Assembly (NCBI GenBank): GCA_036005845.1
Contig: DASYQD010000110.1
Location: 1 to 64,000, forward strand
Reading direction: 5' to 3'
DNA from: DASYQD01 sp036005845
GTDB taxonomy: Bacteria; Acidobacteriota; Thermoanaerobaculia; Multivoradales; JAIOJS01
Length of the DNA stretch: 64,000 nt
Positions 33,072 through 41,199 of this stretch are shown piece after piece (positions within the stretch are counted from its first letter, which is position 1; every line of letters starts with the position of its first letter). Under the pieces are notes generated by a model. That model made no database searches and was not told the DNA's origin. It saw only the letters and a program-made list of their open reading frames with translations. Both the position numbers and the translations under genes were made by a program.

Positions 33072-33296
33072 ATGGCCACGCTGACGATTCGCAACCTGGA
33101 TGAGGATTTAGTGGAGCGGCTGAAGGGCGCTGCCGCGCGCCGGGGTCGATCGATGGAGCAGGAGGTCCGCGAGCTCCTCGAACAGCGCTATGCCGATCGC
33201 CAGGAAGTGCTCGCCCGTATCGAGGAGAGCTGGCGGCAACACCCCAAGGCTACGAAGGAGGAGATTACTTCCTGGATAGCCGAGGGTCGCGAGTAG
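33072..33296 (+). CDS. FitA-like ribbon-helix-helix antitoxin
   Basis: A 74-residue protein. MATLTIRNLDEDLVERLKG supplies the beta strand and first helix of a ribbon-helix-helix fold, and AARRGRSMEQEVRELLEQRY the second helix, exactly the FitA/VapB pattern. The C-terminal 30 residues are the probable toxin-binding tail. The toxin gene begins 1 bp after its stop. It should neutralise the PIN toxin and repress the operon. Confidence 0.88.
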   Translation: MATLTIRNLDEDLVERLKGAAARRGRSMEQEVRELLEQRYADRQEVLARIEESWRQHPKATKEEITSWIAEGRE

Positions 33297-33297
33297 C

Positions 33298-33693
33298 GTG
33301 GTCGTCGACACGATGGTGGTGGCCTTCGCCCTGATCGGCGAGGCCGACCTCCATCAGCAAGCCGTTCGTGTCCTCGGCAGTAGAGACGAGCTCTGGGCGC
33401 CGGAATCGCTCCGCGCCGAGCTGGTCAACGTGCTCTGGCTCTGGGTCCGCCACCGTGGCATCTCACCCGAGAGCGCGCGCACAGCGCTGCGGAATGCGGA
33501 GAGCCTGCTCACTGGTTTCGTGCCGATCGCCGAGCTTTGGGAGTCGGCGCTCGATCTCGCGCTAGCGCGGGACCATTCGCCCTACGACACACTGTTCGTT
33601 GCGTTGGCCCGGAAGCAAGGAACGACCGTCGTGACCGACGACGGAACCCTGCTGCGACGCTTTCCAGAATGGACAACCCCGCTCGCGTATTGA
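33298..33693 (+). CDS. VapC/FitB-type PIN-domain toxin
   Basis: A 131-residue PIN nuclease starting at GTG 33298. The acidic active-site residues are visible: Asp4 in VVDTMVVAFAL, Glu40 in SLRAELVNVL, and Asp93 with Asp97 in ARDHSPYDTLFVALA, with TDDGTLLRRF near the end. PIN toxins cut tRNA or rRNA when free of antitoxin. It is translated directly after its antitoxin, so the pair is a type II module. Length is typical and the active site looks intact. Confidence 0.9.
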   Translation: MVVDTMVVAFALIGEADLHQQAVRVLGSRDELWAPESLRAELVNVLWLWVRHRGISPESARTALRNAESLLTGFVPIAELWESALDLALARDHSPYDTLFVALARKQGTTVVTDDGTLLRRFPEWTTPLAY

Positions 33694-33778
33694 CGAGCGC
33701 GATTCTCACGAGATCAAGTGAAAGACATCCTCGTCGGCATCTCCGCCGGCAGGCTCACGTTCAACTTGTCGCCCACGC

Positions 33779-34228
33779 TCACACCCCGAACTGCCGCAGG
33801 TGGTGGTCGAGGTGCTTGCCCATCATGACACCCCACTCGGTGCCGGTCATGCGGCCGAAGAAGGAGTGGGTGCAGGCGGCGGCGTGGTCGGGGCCGAGCT
33901 CGACGAAGCGCGCGGCTAGCGCCTGCAGGCGTGCCTTCTCCTTCGCGAAGTCGCGGTCGTCGCGGATGACGAAGGTGGGGTCGGTGGGCGAGTTCTGCGG
34001 AAAGGGCGCGGCGCCGAGGAACTTCTTGCGCACCAGCGGGCCGAAGAGGCGGCCGATCAGAATCTGCTTCTTGGGCTGGTCGCCGTTGGCCACCTCGAGC
34101 GCGTTGGCGCAATGGGCGAGCATCTGCGCCGGCGACATCTTGCCCCACTGGCGCGGGCTGTCGGGAGTCAGACGGTCGAGGCGGTCGAGCAGCTCGCGGC
34201 GCGCCGCGGCGTCGAAGAGGTCGTACAT
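33779..34228 (-). CDS. DUF1569 (DinB-superfamily) protein
   Basis: A 149-residue protein. ATG 34228 follows a GGAGG at 8-nt spacing. The sequence WGKMSPAQMLAHCANALEVA, the mid-region LVRKKFLGAAPFPQNSPTDP and the ending GVMMGKHLDHHLRQFGV are characteristic of DUF1569. This is a four-helix DinB-like family with conserved His residues that probably bind a metal. Family members are small cytoplasmic proteins of unproven activity; thiol-transferase functions are known for related DinB proteins. It is a stand-alone gene between the toxin-antitoxin pair and a PLP enzyme gene. Confidence 0.82.
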   Translation of the reverse strand: MYDLFDAAARRELLDRLDRLTPDSPRQWGKMSPAQMLAHCANALEVANGDQPKKQILIGRLFGPLVRKKFLGAAPFPQNSPTDPTFVIRDDRDFAKEKARLQALAARFVELGPDHAAACTHSFFGRMTGTEWGVMMGKHLDHHLRQFGV

Positions 34229-34329
34229 AGTCGAGGCCTCCGCGGTAGGTGTCGGCGAGTCTAGATCAAGGCCGTCGCGGTGACGCGCGGCGAGCTCAGC
34301 AACATGGCGCAAGGATGGCCCATGCCCTT

Positions 34330-35469
34330 TCAGCCGCTCGGCAGCTTCGCGCCGACGATTCGTTCCCAATTGGGCGGATCGGTGGCGCCTTCGGTGGAGA
34401 GCAGCACCACGCGTGTCGTAGTCGAGAGACCCGCACGCTCGCGCTCCTCGTCGTCGCCCGCCAGCTCCAGCAGCCCCGCCGCGCCGGCGGCGCCCGTCTC
34501 GCCGGCGACGATGCCCTCCGCGGCGAGCGCGCGCATGGCTTCCATGGCGCGCTCGTCCGAGACGATGACGATCCCGTAGAGGCCGCGGCGCACCCATGGC
34601 CACGAGACCGCTGAAGCGGTGCCGCAGTTGAGCCCCGCCATCAGCGAGTGCTGGCGGCCGGGCAGCGTGACGATCTCGCCGGCGGCGATCGCGGCGGCCA
34701 CGCAGGCGGCTTCGGTGGGCTCGACGCCGACGATGCGGATGGCGCCGCGCAGCTCGGCGCGTTTCATCGCCACGACCGCGGCCTGAGCCAGCGCGCCGAC
34801 GCCGACCTGCACGAGCAGCAGGTCGGGCGGCCACTCGCCGGCGGCGCGGAGCTGCTCCTCGGTCTCCCAGAAGAGCGTCGCGTAGCCTTCGACGACCAGC
34901 TCCGACAACCGCTCGTGGCCGGGCAGCGAGGTGTCCTGCAGCAGCAGGCCGCCGATCTCGCGGGCGACGGCGTCGGCGCGCGCGACGCAGTCGTCGTAGC
35001 CGCCGTCGACCTCTTCGACGGCGGCGCCCTCACCGGCGATGGCGGCGATGCGCGCCGGCGCGGCGCCGGCCGGCAGGAAGATGCGGGCCGGCAGCTCGAG
35101 CAGCGCGGCGATGCGCGCCACGGCGCGCCCATGGTTGCCGTCGGTGGCGGCGACGAGCGGCGGCGAGCCGCCGAGCCGCGTGCGCAGCGCCGCGAAATCG
35201 CCGGCGAGCTCGGGTGCCCCGAGCCGCTGCGCGAGCGTGTTCGCGGCCGCCCACGAAGCCCCGAGGATCTTGAACGCCGGCAGCCCCAACCGCGCGCCCT
35301 CGTCCTTGAGCCACACCCGCGCCACACCGCACCGCGCCGCCAGTGCCGGCAGCTCGCGCAGCGGCGTCGGTGCGTAGCCGGGCAGCCGGCGATGGAAGGG
35401 CAGCGGCGCGCGCGACGGCGCGGCGTCGGCGAGGATGGCCTCGGCGCGCCGATTGACCAGCAGCGGCAC
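34330..35469 (-). CDS. PLP-dependent lyase, diaminopropionate ammonia-lyase-like
   Basis: A 379-residue fold-type II PLP enzyme. Lys67 in GLPAFKILGAS is the Schiff-base lysine. AATDGNHGRAVA (about 107-118) binds the substrate carboxylate. VQVGVGALAQAA supplies the Gly-rich loop for the phosphate, and MAGLNCGTAS is typical of diaminopropionate ammonia-lyase (YgeX/DpaL) rather than threonine dehydratase. The likely reaction converts 2,3-diaminopropionate, and often D-serine or D-threonine, to a 2-oxo acid and ammonia. GTG 35469 is preceded by TACGCT 6 nt upstream. No pathway partner is adjacent. Confidence 0.82.
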   Translation of the reverse strand: MPLLVNRRAEAILADAAPSRAPLPFHRRLPGYAPTPLRELPALAARCGVARVWLKDEGARLGLPAFKILGASWAAANTLAQRLGAPELAGDFAALRTRLGGSPPLVAATDGNHGRAVARIAALLELPARIFLPAGAAPARIAAIAGEGAAVEEVDGGYDDCVARADAVAREIGGLLLQDTSLPGHERLSELVVEGYATLFWETEEQLRAAGEWPPDLLLVQVGVGALAQAAVVAMKRAELRGAIRIVGVEPTEAACVAAAIAAGEIVTLPGRQHSLMAGLNCGTASAVSWPWVRRGLYGIVIVSDERAMEAMRALAAEGIVAGETGAAGAAGLLELAGDDEERERAGLSTTTRVVLLSTEGATDPPNWERIVGAKLPSG

Positions 35470-35475
35470 ACGACG

Positions 35476-35481
35476 AGCGTA
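35476..35481 (-). promoter_or_regulatory. -10-like hexamer before the PLP lyase gene
   Basis: On the minus strand TACGCT lies 6 nt before GTG 35469; no Shine-Dalgarno sequence. Confidence 0.35.
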
Positions 35482-35534
35482 CGCGATTCCCAGCGGCCAA
35501 CGTCCACTCGCGCCCGTGGAAGAATCCGCGCCTC

Positions 35535-36740
35535 ATGAGCGATCTGCCGCGCACGCGCGACGCGCTCCTGCGCGGCATCGAGCAGGGACTGCATCCGGCG
35601 GCGCAGCTCTACGTCTCACGCGGCGGCGCGCCGGTCGCGGAGCTGGCCCTCGGCGAGGCGCGGCCGGACGTACCGATGCAGCCCGACACGCTGATGCTGT
35701 GGCTGTCGTCGACGAAACCGGTGGCGGCGGTGGCGATCGGCCAGCTCTGGGAGCGCGGGCTGCTGGCGCTCGACGATCCGATCGCGCACCACGTGCCCGA
35801 GTTCGCGCAGAACGGCAAGGACGCGGTCACCATCCGCCACGCGCTCACCCACACCGGCGGCTTCCGCTTGCCGCAGGTGGGCTGGCCGGCAGTGTCGTGG
35901 GAGGAGACGATCGCGCGCGTCTTTGCGGCGCGGCTGGAGCCGCGCTGGGTGCCGGGCGAGAAGGCCGGCTACCACATGTCGTCGTCGTGGTTCGCGCTCG
36001 GCGAGGTGGTGCGCCGGCTCGACGGCCGGCCCTTCGAGATCTATGCACGCGAGGAGATCTTCCTGCCGCTCGGCATGGACGATTGCTGGATCGGCATGCC
36101 TGCCGAGCGCTATCGCGGCTACATGACCGCCGGCCGGCTCGCCCAGCCGTGGAACACCGAAGCGCGCGAGCCGCGGCCGCATTTCTGGGACGAGGAGCTG
36201 CACGTGACGCGCTGCTCGCCCGGCGGCAACGGCTGGGGGCCGATGCGCCAGCTCGGCCGCTTCTACGAGATGCTGCTCGCCGGCGGCGCGCTCGAAGGGC
36301 GCCGCGTGCTGCAGCCGCAGACCGTCGAGGCGCTGCTCGCGCGCCACCGCGTCGGCATGGTCGACCACACCTTCCGGCAGGTGATGGACTGGGGGCTGGG
36401 CTTCATCCCCAACAGCCGGCCGGGGCTCGTCGAGACCTTCGGCGCGTTTCGACAGCTCCAGGCCGGCGCGGCACCGAGCGCCGCACGAGCCACCGATGCG
36501 GCACCGTCACCGCCTGCCGACGTCGAGCTCCCCTACCACTACGGCCCGCACGCCTCGCGCCGCGCCGTCGGCCACAGCGGCTATCGCTCCTCCACTGCCT
36601 TCCTCGACCCGCCGCACGGCCTCGTCGTCGCTCTCGCCGTCACCGGCACGCCGTCCGACGAAGCGCACGCGGCACGGTTCCGCGAGGTGCTTGCCGCGAT
36701 CTACGAGGACCTCGAGCTCGCGACGGCTCCGCAGCCCTAG
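35535..36740 (+). CDS. Serine hydrolase, class C beta-lactamase/DD-peptidase-like (PF00144)
   Basis: A 401-residue protein without a signal peptide. The catalytic S58-S-T-K61 lies in LMLWLSSTKPVAAVAI. RHALTHTGGF is the family's HTSG-type motif (about 101-110). Tyr146 in AGYHMSSSW stands where the YxN tyrosine is expected, but the third position is Met instead of Asn. HSGYRSSTAF (about 350-360) is the KTG-equivalent HxG motif. Such cytoplasmic members are usually esterases or D-amino-acid amidases. It diverges from the PLP lyase gene 65 bp away. The altered YxN motif suggests changed substrate choice. Confidence 0.85.
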   Translation: MSDLPRTRDALLRGIEQGLHPAAQLYVSRGGAPVAELALGEARPDVPMQPDTLMLWLSSTKPVAAVAIGQLWERGLLALDDPIAHHVPEFAQNGKDAVTIRHALTHTGGFRLPQVGWPAVSWEETIARVFAARLEPRWVPGEKAGYHMSSSWFALGEVVRRLDGRPFEIYAREEIFLPLGMDDCWIGMPAERYRGYMTAGRLAQPWNTEAREPRPHFWDEELHVTRCSPGGNGWGPMRQLGRFYEMLLAGGALEGRRVLQPQTVEALLARHRVGMVDHTFRQVMDWGLGFIPNSRPGLVETFGAFRQLQAGAAPSAARATDAAPSPPADVELPYHYGPHASRRAVGHSGYRSSTAFLDPPHGLVVALAVTGTPSDEAHAARFREVLAAIYEDLELATAPQP

Positions 36741-36768
36741 CGAGAAAGGACCGCGGCCGCGATGAGGC

Positions 36769-39351
36769 TCAGCGCCCGCGGCGTGGCTCGGTCTGCAGCG
36801 CGGGCCGGTCGCTCCGGCGGCGGTCCTTGCCGGTGCGGCGGTCGCGGCGCGGGACGTCGGCCGGCTGCGGCTCGACGCCCAAGATCGCCGGCTCCGGCTC
36901 GACCGCCCGCGCGACGAAGCGGCGCGTGCCTTCGGCGGGCGCGACCACGGACTGCAGCAGCGCCTCGGCCCAGACGTCGTCGACGTCCTTGGCGAGCACG
37001 ATGCGCAAGCCGGTGCGCACGTCCTCGGGCAGGTCGGTGAGGTCCTTCTTGTTGCCGAAGGGCAGCACGACGGTCTTGATGCGGGCGCGGTGCGCCGCGA
37101 GCACCTTCTCCTTGATGCCGCCCACGGAGAGGATGCGGCCGCGCAGCGTCAGCTCGCCCGTCATCGCCACGTCGTGGCGCACGGGGCGGCCCGACAGCAG
37201 CGAAGCGAGACAGGTCGCCACCGCCACGCCAGCCGAAGGCCCGTCCTTCGGAATGGCACCCGCCGGAAAGTGGATGTGCACGTCGTGCGAGGCGAAGGCG
37301 CCGTCCGGGATCTCGAGGTCGCGCGCCCGCGAGCGGACGTACGAGTAGGCGGTCTGCACCGACTCGCGCATGACGTCGCCGAGGTGGCCGGTGATCTCTA
37401 CCTTGCCGTGGCCCGACATCCGCGCCGCTTCGATGAAGAGGATCTCGCCGCCGGCGCCCGTCCACGCGAGACCGGTCGCGAGCCCGAGCTCCGGGCTGCG
37501 CGCCGCGAACTCTTGCTCGTAGAGTACGGGGCCGAGGAAGCGCTCGACGTCGTCGGCGTCGAGGCGCTTCTTCGCCGGCACGTCTCCGGCCGCGCGCTGC
37601 CGCGCCACCTTGCGGCAGATGGCGGCGATGCGGCGGTGGAGGTCGCGCACGCCCGCCTCGTTGGTGTAGCAGCGGACGATGCGCTGCAGCGCCGCCGCCG
37701 TCGGCTGCAGCGAGCCGGCTTCGAGGCCGTGTTCCTCGAGCGCTTCGGGAAGGATGTGGCGCCGCGCGATCTCCAGCTTCTCGTCCTCGGTGTAGCCGGC
37801 GAGCGTGAGCACTTCCAGCCGGTCGCGCAGCGGCGACGGGATGGTGTCGAGCCGGTTGGCGGTGGCGATGAACAGCGTCTCCGAGAGGTCGAACGGCACA
37901 CCGAGGTAGCGGTCGAGGAACGCGTGGTTCTGTTCGGGGTCGAGAACCTCGAGCAGCGCCGCCGCCGGGTCGCCGCGGTAGTTGCTGTCGATCTTGTCGA
38001 TCTCGTCGAGCAGGATGAGCGGGTTCTTCGAGCCGACGCGCTGGTAGGCGGCGATGAGCTTGCCCGGCATGGCGCCGACGTAGGTCTTGCGGTGGCCGCG
38101 GATCTCGCTCTCGTCGTTCAAGCCGCCCAGCGGCAGCGGGATGAAGCGGCGCCCGAGCGCCTCGGCGATCGAGCGCGCCAGCGACGTCTTGCCGGTGCCC
38201 GGCGGCCCGACCAGGCAGAGGATCGGCCCGGCGAGCTTGCCCTTGAGCTTGGCGACGGCGAGGTACTCGAGGACCCGCTGCTTCACTTCGGAGACCGCGT
38301 GGTGGTTGCGGTCGAGCGTGCGCTCCACCTTCTGCAGGGTGAGGCTGTCCTTGGTGCGGTCCATCCACGGCAGCGCGAAGACGGTCTCGAAGTAGCTGTG
38401 CAGCACCGGGTACTCGGCTGACTGCTCGGAGAGCACGGCGAGGCGGCTGCACTCGTTGCGCAGCACGCGCTTGCTCTCGTCGTCGACAGGGAGGTGCTCG
38501 ATGCGCTCGCGGAACTGCTCGGCCTCGCGTTCCGGGCCGCGGTCGTCGCCGAGCGTCGAGCGGATGATGCGCAATTGTTCGCGCAACAAGTACTCGCGCT
38601 TCTTCTCCTCGATCTCGGTCTTGACGCGCGACTGGATGTCGCGGTCGACGGCGACGCGCGCCACCTCCTGTTCGATCAAGTCGAAGATGAGCTGCAGCCG
38701 CTCGCCGGGGTTGACCATCTCGACGAGCCGCTGCTTCTCCTCCACCGGCACGTTGAGGTAGGTGGCGAGCAGGTCGGAGAAGACGTCCGGGCCCGCCTCG
38801 ACGTTCATGCGTAGCAGCTCGACCGTCTCGCGGTTGTAGCGGTCGTCGGCGGAGGCGAGGGCTTGGAAGGCGTCAAGCGCCTTGCTGATCAGCACGTCGA
38901 GCTCGAGGCGCGGCGGCAGGCGGCGCGGCGCCGGCCGGCGCACGCGGCCGACGAAGTAGGGATCGGTGTGCAGCAGCGCCTCGAGCTGCACCCGTTCGCG
39001 GCCATGGAGGAAGAGCTGCTGGCGGTCCTCCCCCAGGCGCAGCACCTGCACCACCTCGGCGAGCACGCCCACCTCGGCGAAGTCGGTGAGCGCGGCGGGC
39101 TCGAGCTCGCCGCTGCGCGCGCCGAAGATGGCGACCAGGGTCGTGCCCGTGGGCAGCGCCTCGACCATGCGCAGGCTGCGGTCGGTGGCGACCTGCAGGC
39201 CGATGACGCCCGAGGGGAAGAGCACCGCCGAACGCAGCACGAGGATCGGCAGCGCCTCGGGCAGGTCCGGAAGCGCGGGCTCGGGCTCGGCGGCGTCGGG
39301 ACGCTCTTCCATGCGCGGTGCGCTGGACTTACAGCGAGAGGATTCTTTCAC
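36769..39351 (-). CDS. lon: ATP-dependent protease Lon (LonA)
   Basis: An 860-residue LonA. The N-terminal substrate-binding domain spans about 30-225, the coiled helical region about 230-340, and the AAA+ module about 340-590. The AAA+ module has Walker A GPPGTGKTS and the Walker B-type LILLDEIDKI. The serine-lysine protease carries Ser706 in PKDGPSAGVAV and the catalytic Lys in IKEK (about 747-749). GTG 39351 gives the length used here; ATG 39312 is an alternative 13 codons in. The last 45 residues are a basic, Pro/Arg-rich tail (about 815-860) not usual in LonA. It degrades misfolded and regulatory proteins. No heat-shock promoter is evident. Confidence 0.95.
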   Translation of the reverse strand: MKESSRCKSSAPRMEERPDAAEPEPALPDLPEALPILVLRSAVLFPSGVIGLQVATDRSLRMVEALPTGTTLVAIFGARSGELEPAALTDFAEVGVLAEVVQVLRLGEDRQQLFLHGRERVQLEALLHTDPYFVGRVRRPAPRRLPPRLELDVLISKALDAFQALASADDRYNRETVELLRMNVEAGPDVFSDLLATYLNVPVEEKQRLVEMVNPGERLQLIFDLIEQEVARVAVDRDIQSRVKTEIEEKKREYLLREQLRIIRSTLGDDRGPEREAEQFRERIEHLPVDDESKRVLRNECSRLAVLSEQSAEYPVLHSYFETVFALPWMDRTKDSLTLQKVERTLDRNHHAVSEVKQRVLEYLAVAKLKGKLAGPILCLVGPPGTGKTSLARSIAEALGRRFIPLPLGGLNDESEIRGHRKTYVGAMPGKLIAAYQRVGSKNPLILLDEIDKIDSNYRGDPAAALLEVLDPEQNHAFLDRYLGVPFDLSETLFIATANRLDTIPSPLRDRLEVLTLAGYTEDEKLEIARRHILPEALEEHGLEAGSLQPTAAALQRIVRCYTNEAGVRDLHRRIAAICRKVARQRAAGDVPAKKRLDADDVERFLGPVLYEQEFAARSPELGLATGLAWTGAGGEILFIEAARMSGHGKVEITGHLGDVMRESVQTAYSYVRSRARDLEIPDGAFASHDVHIHFPAGAIPKDGPSAGVAVATCLASLLSGRPVRHDVAMTGELTLRGRILSVGGIKEKVLAAHRARIKTVVLPFGNKKDLTDLPEDVRTGLRIVLAKDVDDVWAEALLQSVVAPAEGTRRFVARAVEPEPAILGVEPQPADVPRRDRRTGKDRRRSDRPALQTEPRRGR

Positions 39352-39365
39352 GGGCGGCGTTGGCC

Positions 39366-39392
39366 TTGACCCGACCCGCGAAATCCTATAGC
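39366..39392 (+). promoter_or_regulatory. Possible promoter of the propeller/PKD gene
   Basis: TTGACC (39366-39371) and TATAGC (39387-39392) are 15 nt apart, short of the ideal 17. They lie 60 nt before ATG 39452 in the 100-bp gap shared with divergent lon. Confidence 0.3.
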
Positions 39393-39451
39393 TTTACAGC
39401 ATAGCGCAGTTCGACGGCAAGTAGCTGGACACCAAGAGGGACGCGTCCGCG

Positions 39452-41053
39452 ATGGAGCGATCCGCAGGTACGGGCAGGTCGTTGTCTTGGCGTGCCGTGG
39501 CCGCGTTGGCGATGGCGCTCGGCGCGGTGGTCACGCCTCCCGTGGCGGCCTTCAAGGGCTGCGCCGAGTCGCTCGTCGGGCAGAGCCTGCAGCCGCCGGC
39601 GGCGCTTTGGGGCGCCGTCGAGCCGACCTCGGTGCTCGTCAACGCCACCAGTTGGACGGGCTCGCAGCGCCCCAGCCTGACCTACAACATCAGCACCACC
39701 GTCGACATCGAGAACGGCTGGCTCTTCGTCTCCAACTACGACGGCCTGTCGATCTGGGACGCGCGCACCGATCCGGCCAACCCGTCGCGGACCGTGATCA
39801 AGGGCGGCTTCGAAGGGCAGATCCCCCATTGGGTCCCTACCGGTGAGTTCACGCAGGTGGTGTTCGGGGTCGATGCGCCCGAAGGGATCGACACCATCAT
39901 CGGCCTCGCCGCGATGCCGCATACCCTCGGCTTCACCATCTGGGACACCACGAACAAGAGCAATCCGCTCGAGCTCTACCAGGACAGCACTCGCGGCTCC
40001 TATCAGGTCTACGCCGACCGCATCGGCGGGCGCGACTATGCGTTCGTCGCCGACTTCATCGGCTCGCCGGGTCTTTACCGCTACGACATGACCGCGGCGC
40101 GCAGTTTCTCGGCCTGCGGGGAGGCGACGCCGACGATCAGCTGCCCGGGGGTCTTCAAAGGCCGCATCGGATCGGCGGAAGCGCTCAAGTACGTGCACGG
40201 CCTCGTCGTCGGCAGCCGCCACTTCGTCGTCACCAGCGGCGGCGACACGACGAGCAGCGGCATCCGCATCTGGGAGGTCACCAATCCCGACGCACCCGTC
40301 GAGGTGGTCCACGACTTCCAGGGCTACGCCGTGTACCACGCCACGCACGGCGTCGCCATGTGGACGCAGGACGGCCACCACTACCTCGCGGCGCGTCACG
40401 ACAACACGGCCAAGATCTTCGACGTCACGGACTGTCTGACCACCGGGTGTACCGACCTGCAGAGCAGGGTGATCTGGAGCCAGGCGCTGAGGTCCATGCC
40501 CGAGGCGCAGTACTGGATGTCGGCAACGTTCTCGCGCAGCGGCAACACGCCGTTCGTCTTCTTCGGCCATCACGACGTCTGCGTCGACGGCGAGGCGCCC
40601 GGCCACAAGGAGATGCTCTACGACGTTACCACCGCCGCGCAGCCGCGCGAGGTGTCGCCGCCGCAGACGATCCAGGACCAGGGCGAGACGGTCGACTACT
40701 GGAGCTGGTACTCCTCGGACACCATCCGCGGCTTCGCGCACTACGCGCCGCGGGTGGCGAAGTTCTACGGCGCCTATCTGTACCGTGCGGCGGCGACGAT
40801 CTTCGACGTGCACAAGTACACCGGACCGCCGGCGCCCGACTTCAGTTGGAGCCCGCAGCCGGTCTACGCCGGGGACCCGATCCAGTTCACGAACGCGACG
40901 ACCGGCGGGCCGACTTCGTACTCGTGGAGCTTCGAGAGCGGCACCGCGGCGTCGGCGCCGAGTGGCGCGACTGCGGCGCCGGCAAGCGGCGGGGATCCGA
41001 AGGCGGCGGCTGCCGCGAGCTCGGCTGCTCCACCGCCTTCGCCTCAGCGCTGA
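39452..41053 (+). CDS. Secreted LVIVD/beta-propeller-like protein with C-terminal PKD-like domain
   Basis: A 533-residue exported protein. The signal peptide (about 1-33) ends ATPPVAA-like before FKGCAES. Residues 60-450 hold repeated strands such as WLFVSNYDGLSIWDARTDPA, GFTIWDTTNKSNPLELYQDS and IRIWEVTNPDAPVEVVHDFQ, the LVIVD-type propeller blade pattern. A PKD-like start follows at about 470 (PDFSWSPQPVYAGDPIQFTN, then SYSWSFESGT). It is not completed and passes into an Ala/Pro/Ser tail, so the final domain looks truncated. Several Cys pairs could form disulfides. A surface or periplasmic binding role is likely; ligand unknown. No open continuation of the PKD domain is visible in other frames. 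Confidence 0.72.
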   Translation: MERSAGTGRSLSWRAVAALAMALGAVVTPPVAAFKGCAESLVGQSLQPPAALWGAVEPTSVLVNATSWTGSQRPSLTYNISTTVDIENGWLFVSNYDGLSIWDARTDPANPSRTVIKGGFEGQIPHWVPTGEFTQVVFGVDAPEGIDTIIGLAAMPHTLGFTIWDTTNKSNPLELYQDSTRGSYQVYADRIGGRDYAFVADFIGSPGLYRYDMTAARSFSACGEATPTISCPGVFKGRIGSAEALKYVHGLVVGSRHFVVTSGGDTTSSGIRIWEVTNPDAPVEVVHDFQGYAVYHATHGVAMWTQDGHHYLAARHDNTAKIFDVTDCLTTGCTDLQSRVIWSQALRSMPEAQYWMSATFSRSGNTPFVFFGHHDVCVDGEAPGHKEMLYDVTTAAQPREVSPPQTIQDQGETVDYWSWYSSDTIRGFAHYAPRVAKFYGAYLYRAAATIFDVHKYTGPPAPDFSWSPQPVYAGDPIQFTNATTGGPTSYSWSFESGTAASAPSGATAAPASGGDPKAAAAASSAAPPPSPQR

Positions 41054-41187
41054 GCCGGCGGCCGGCGGCGCACAGCTCGCGCCGCTGCCGACTTTCCTTC
41101 GCGCGGCGGTCGCGCGGCGTCGCGTGCTTGCGCCGATGGCGACTTTGCTTCGGCGCGCGGGCCGCGCGCCGTCGGCCCGCAGCCGCT

Positions 41188-41193
41188 TATGCT
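41188..41193 (+). promoter_or_regulatory. -10-like hexamer before the DsbD-N protein gene
   Basis: TATGCT lies 6 nt before GTG 41200; no Shine-Dalgarno sequence. The 146-bp gap upstream also contains an imperfect roughly 30-bp direct repeat (about 41080-41109 and 41130-41159). Confidence 0.35.
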
Positions 41194-41199
41194 CCGCGC

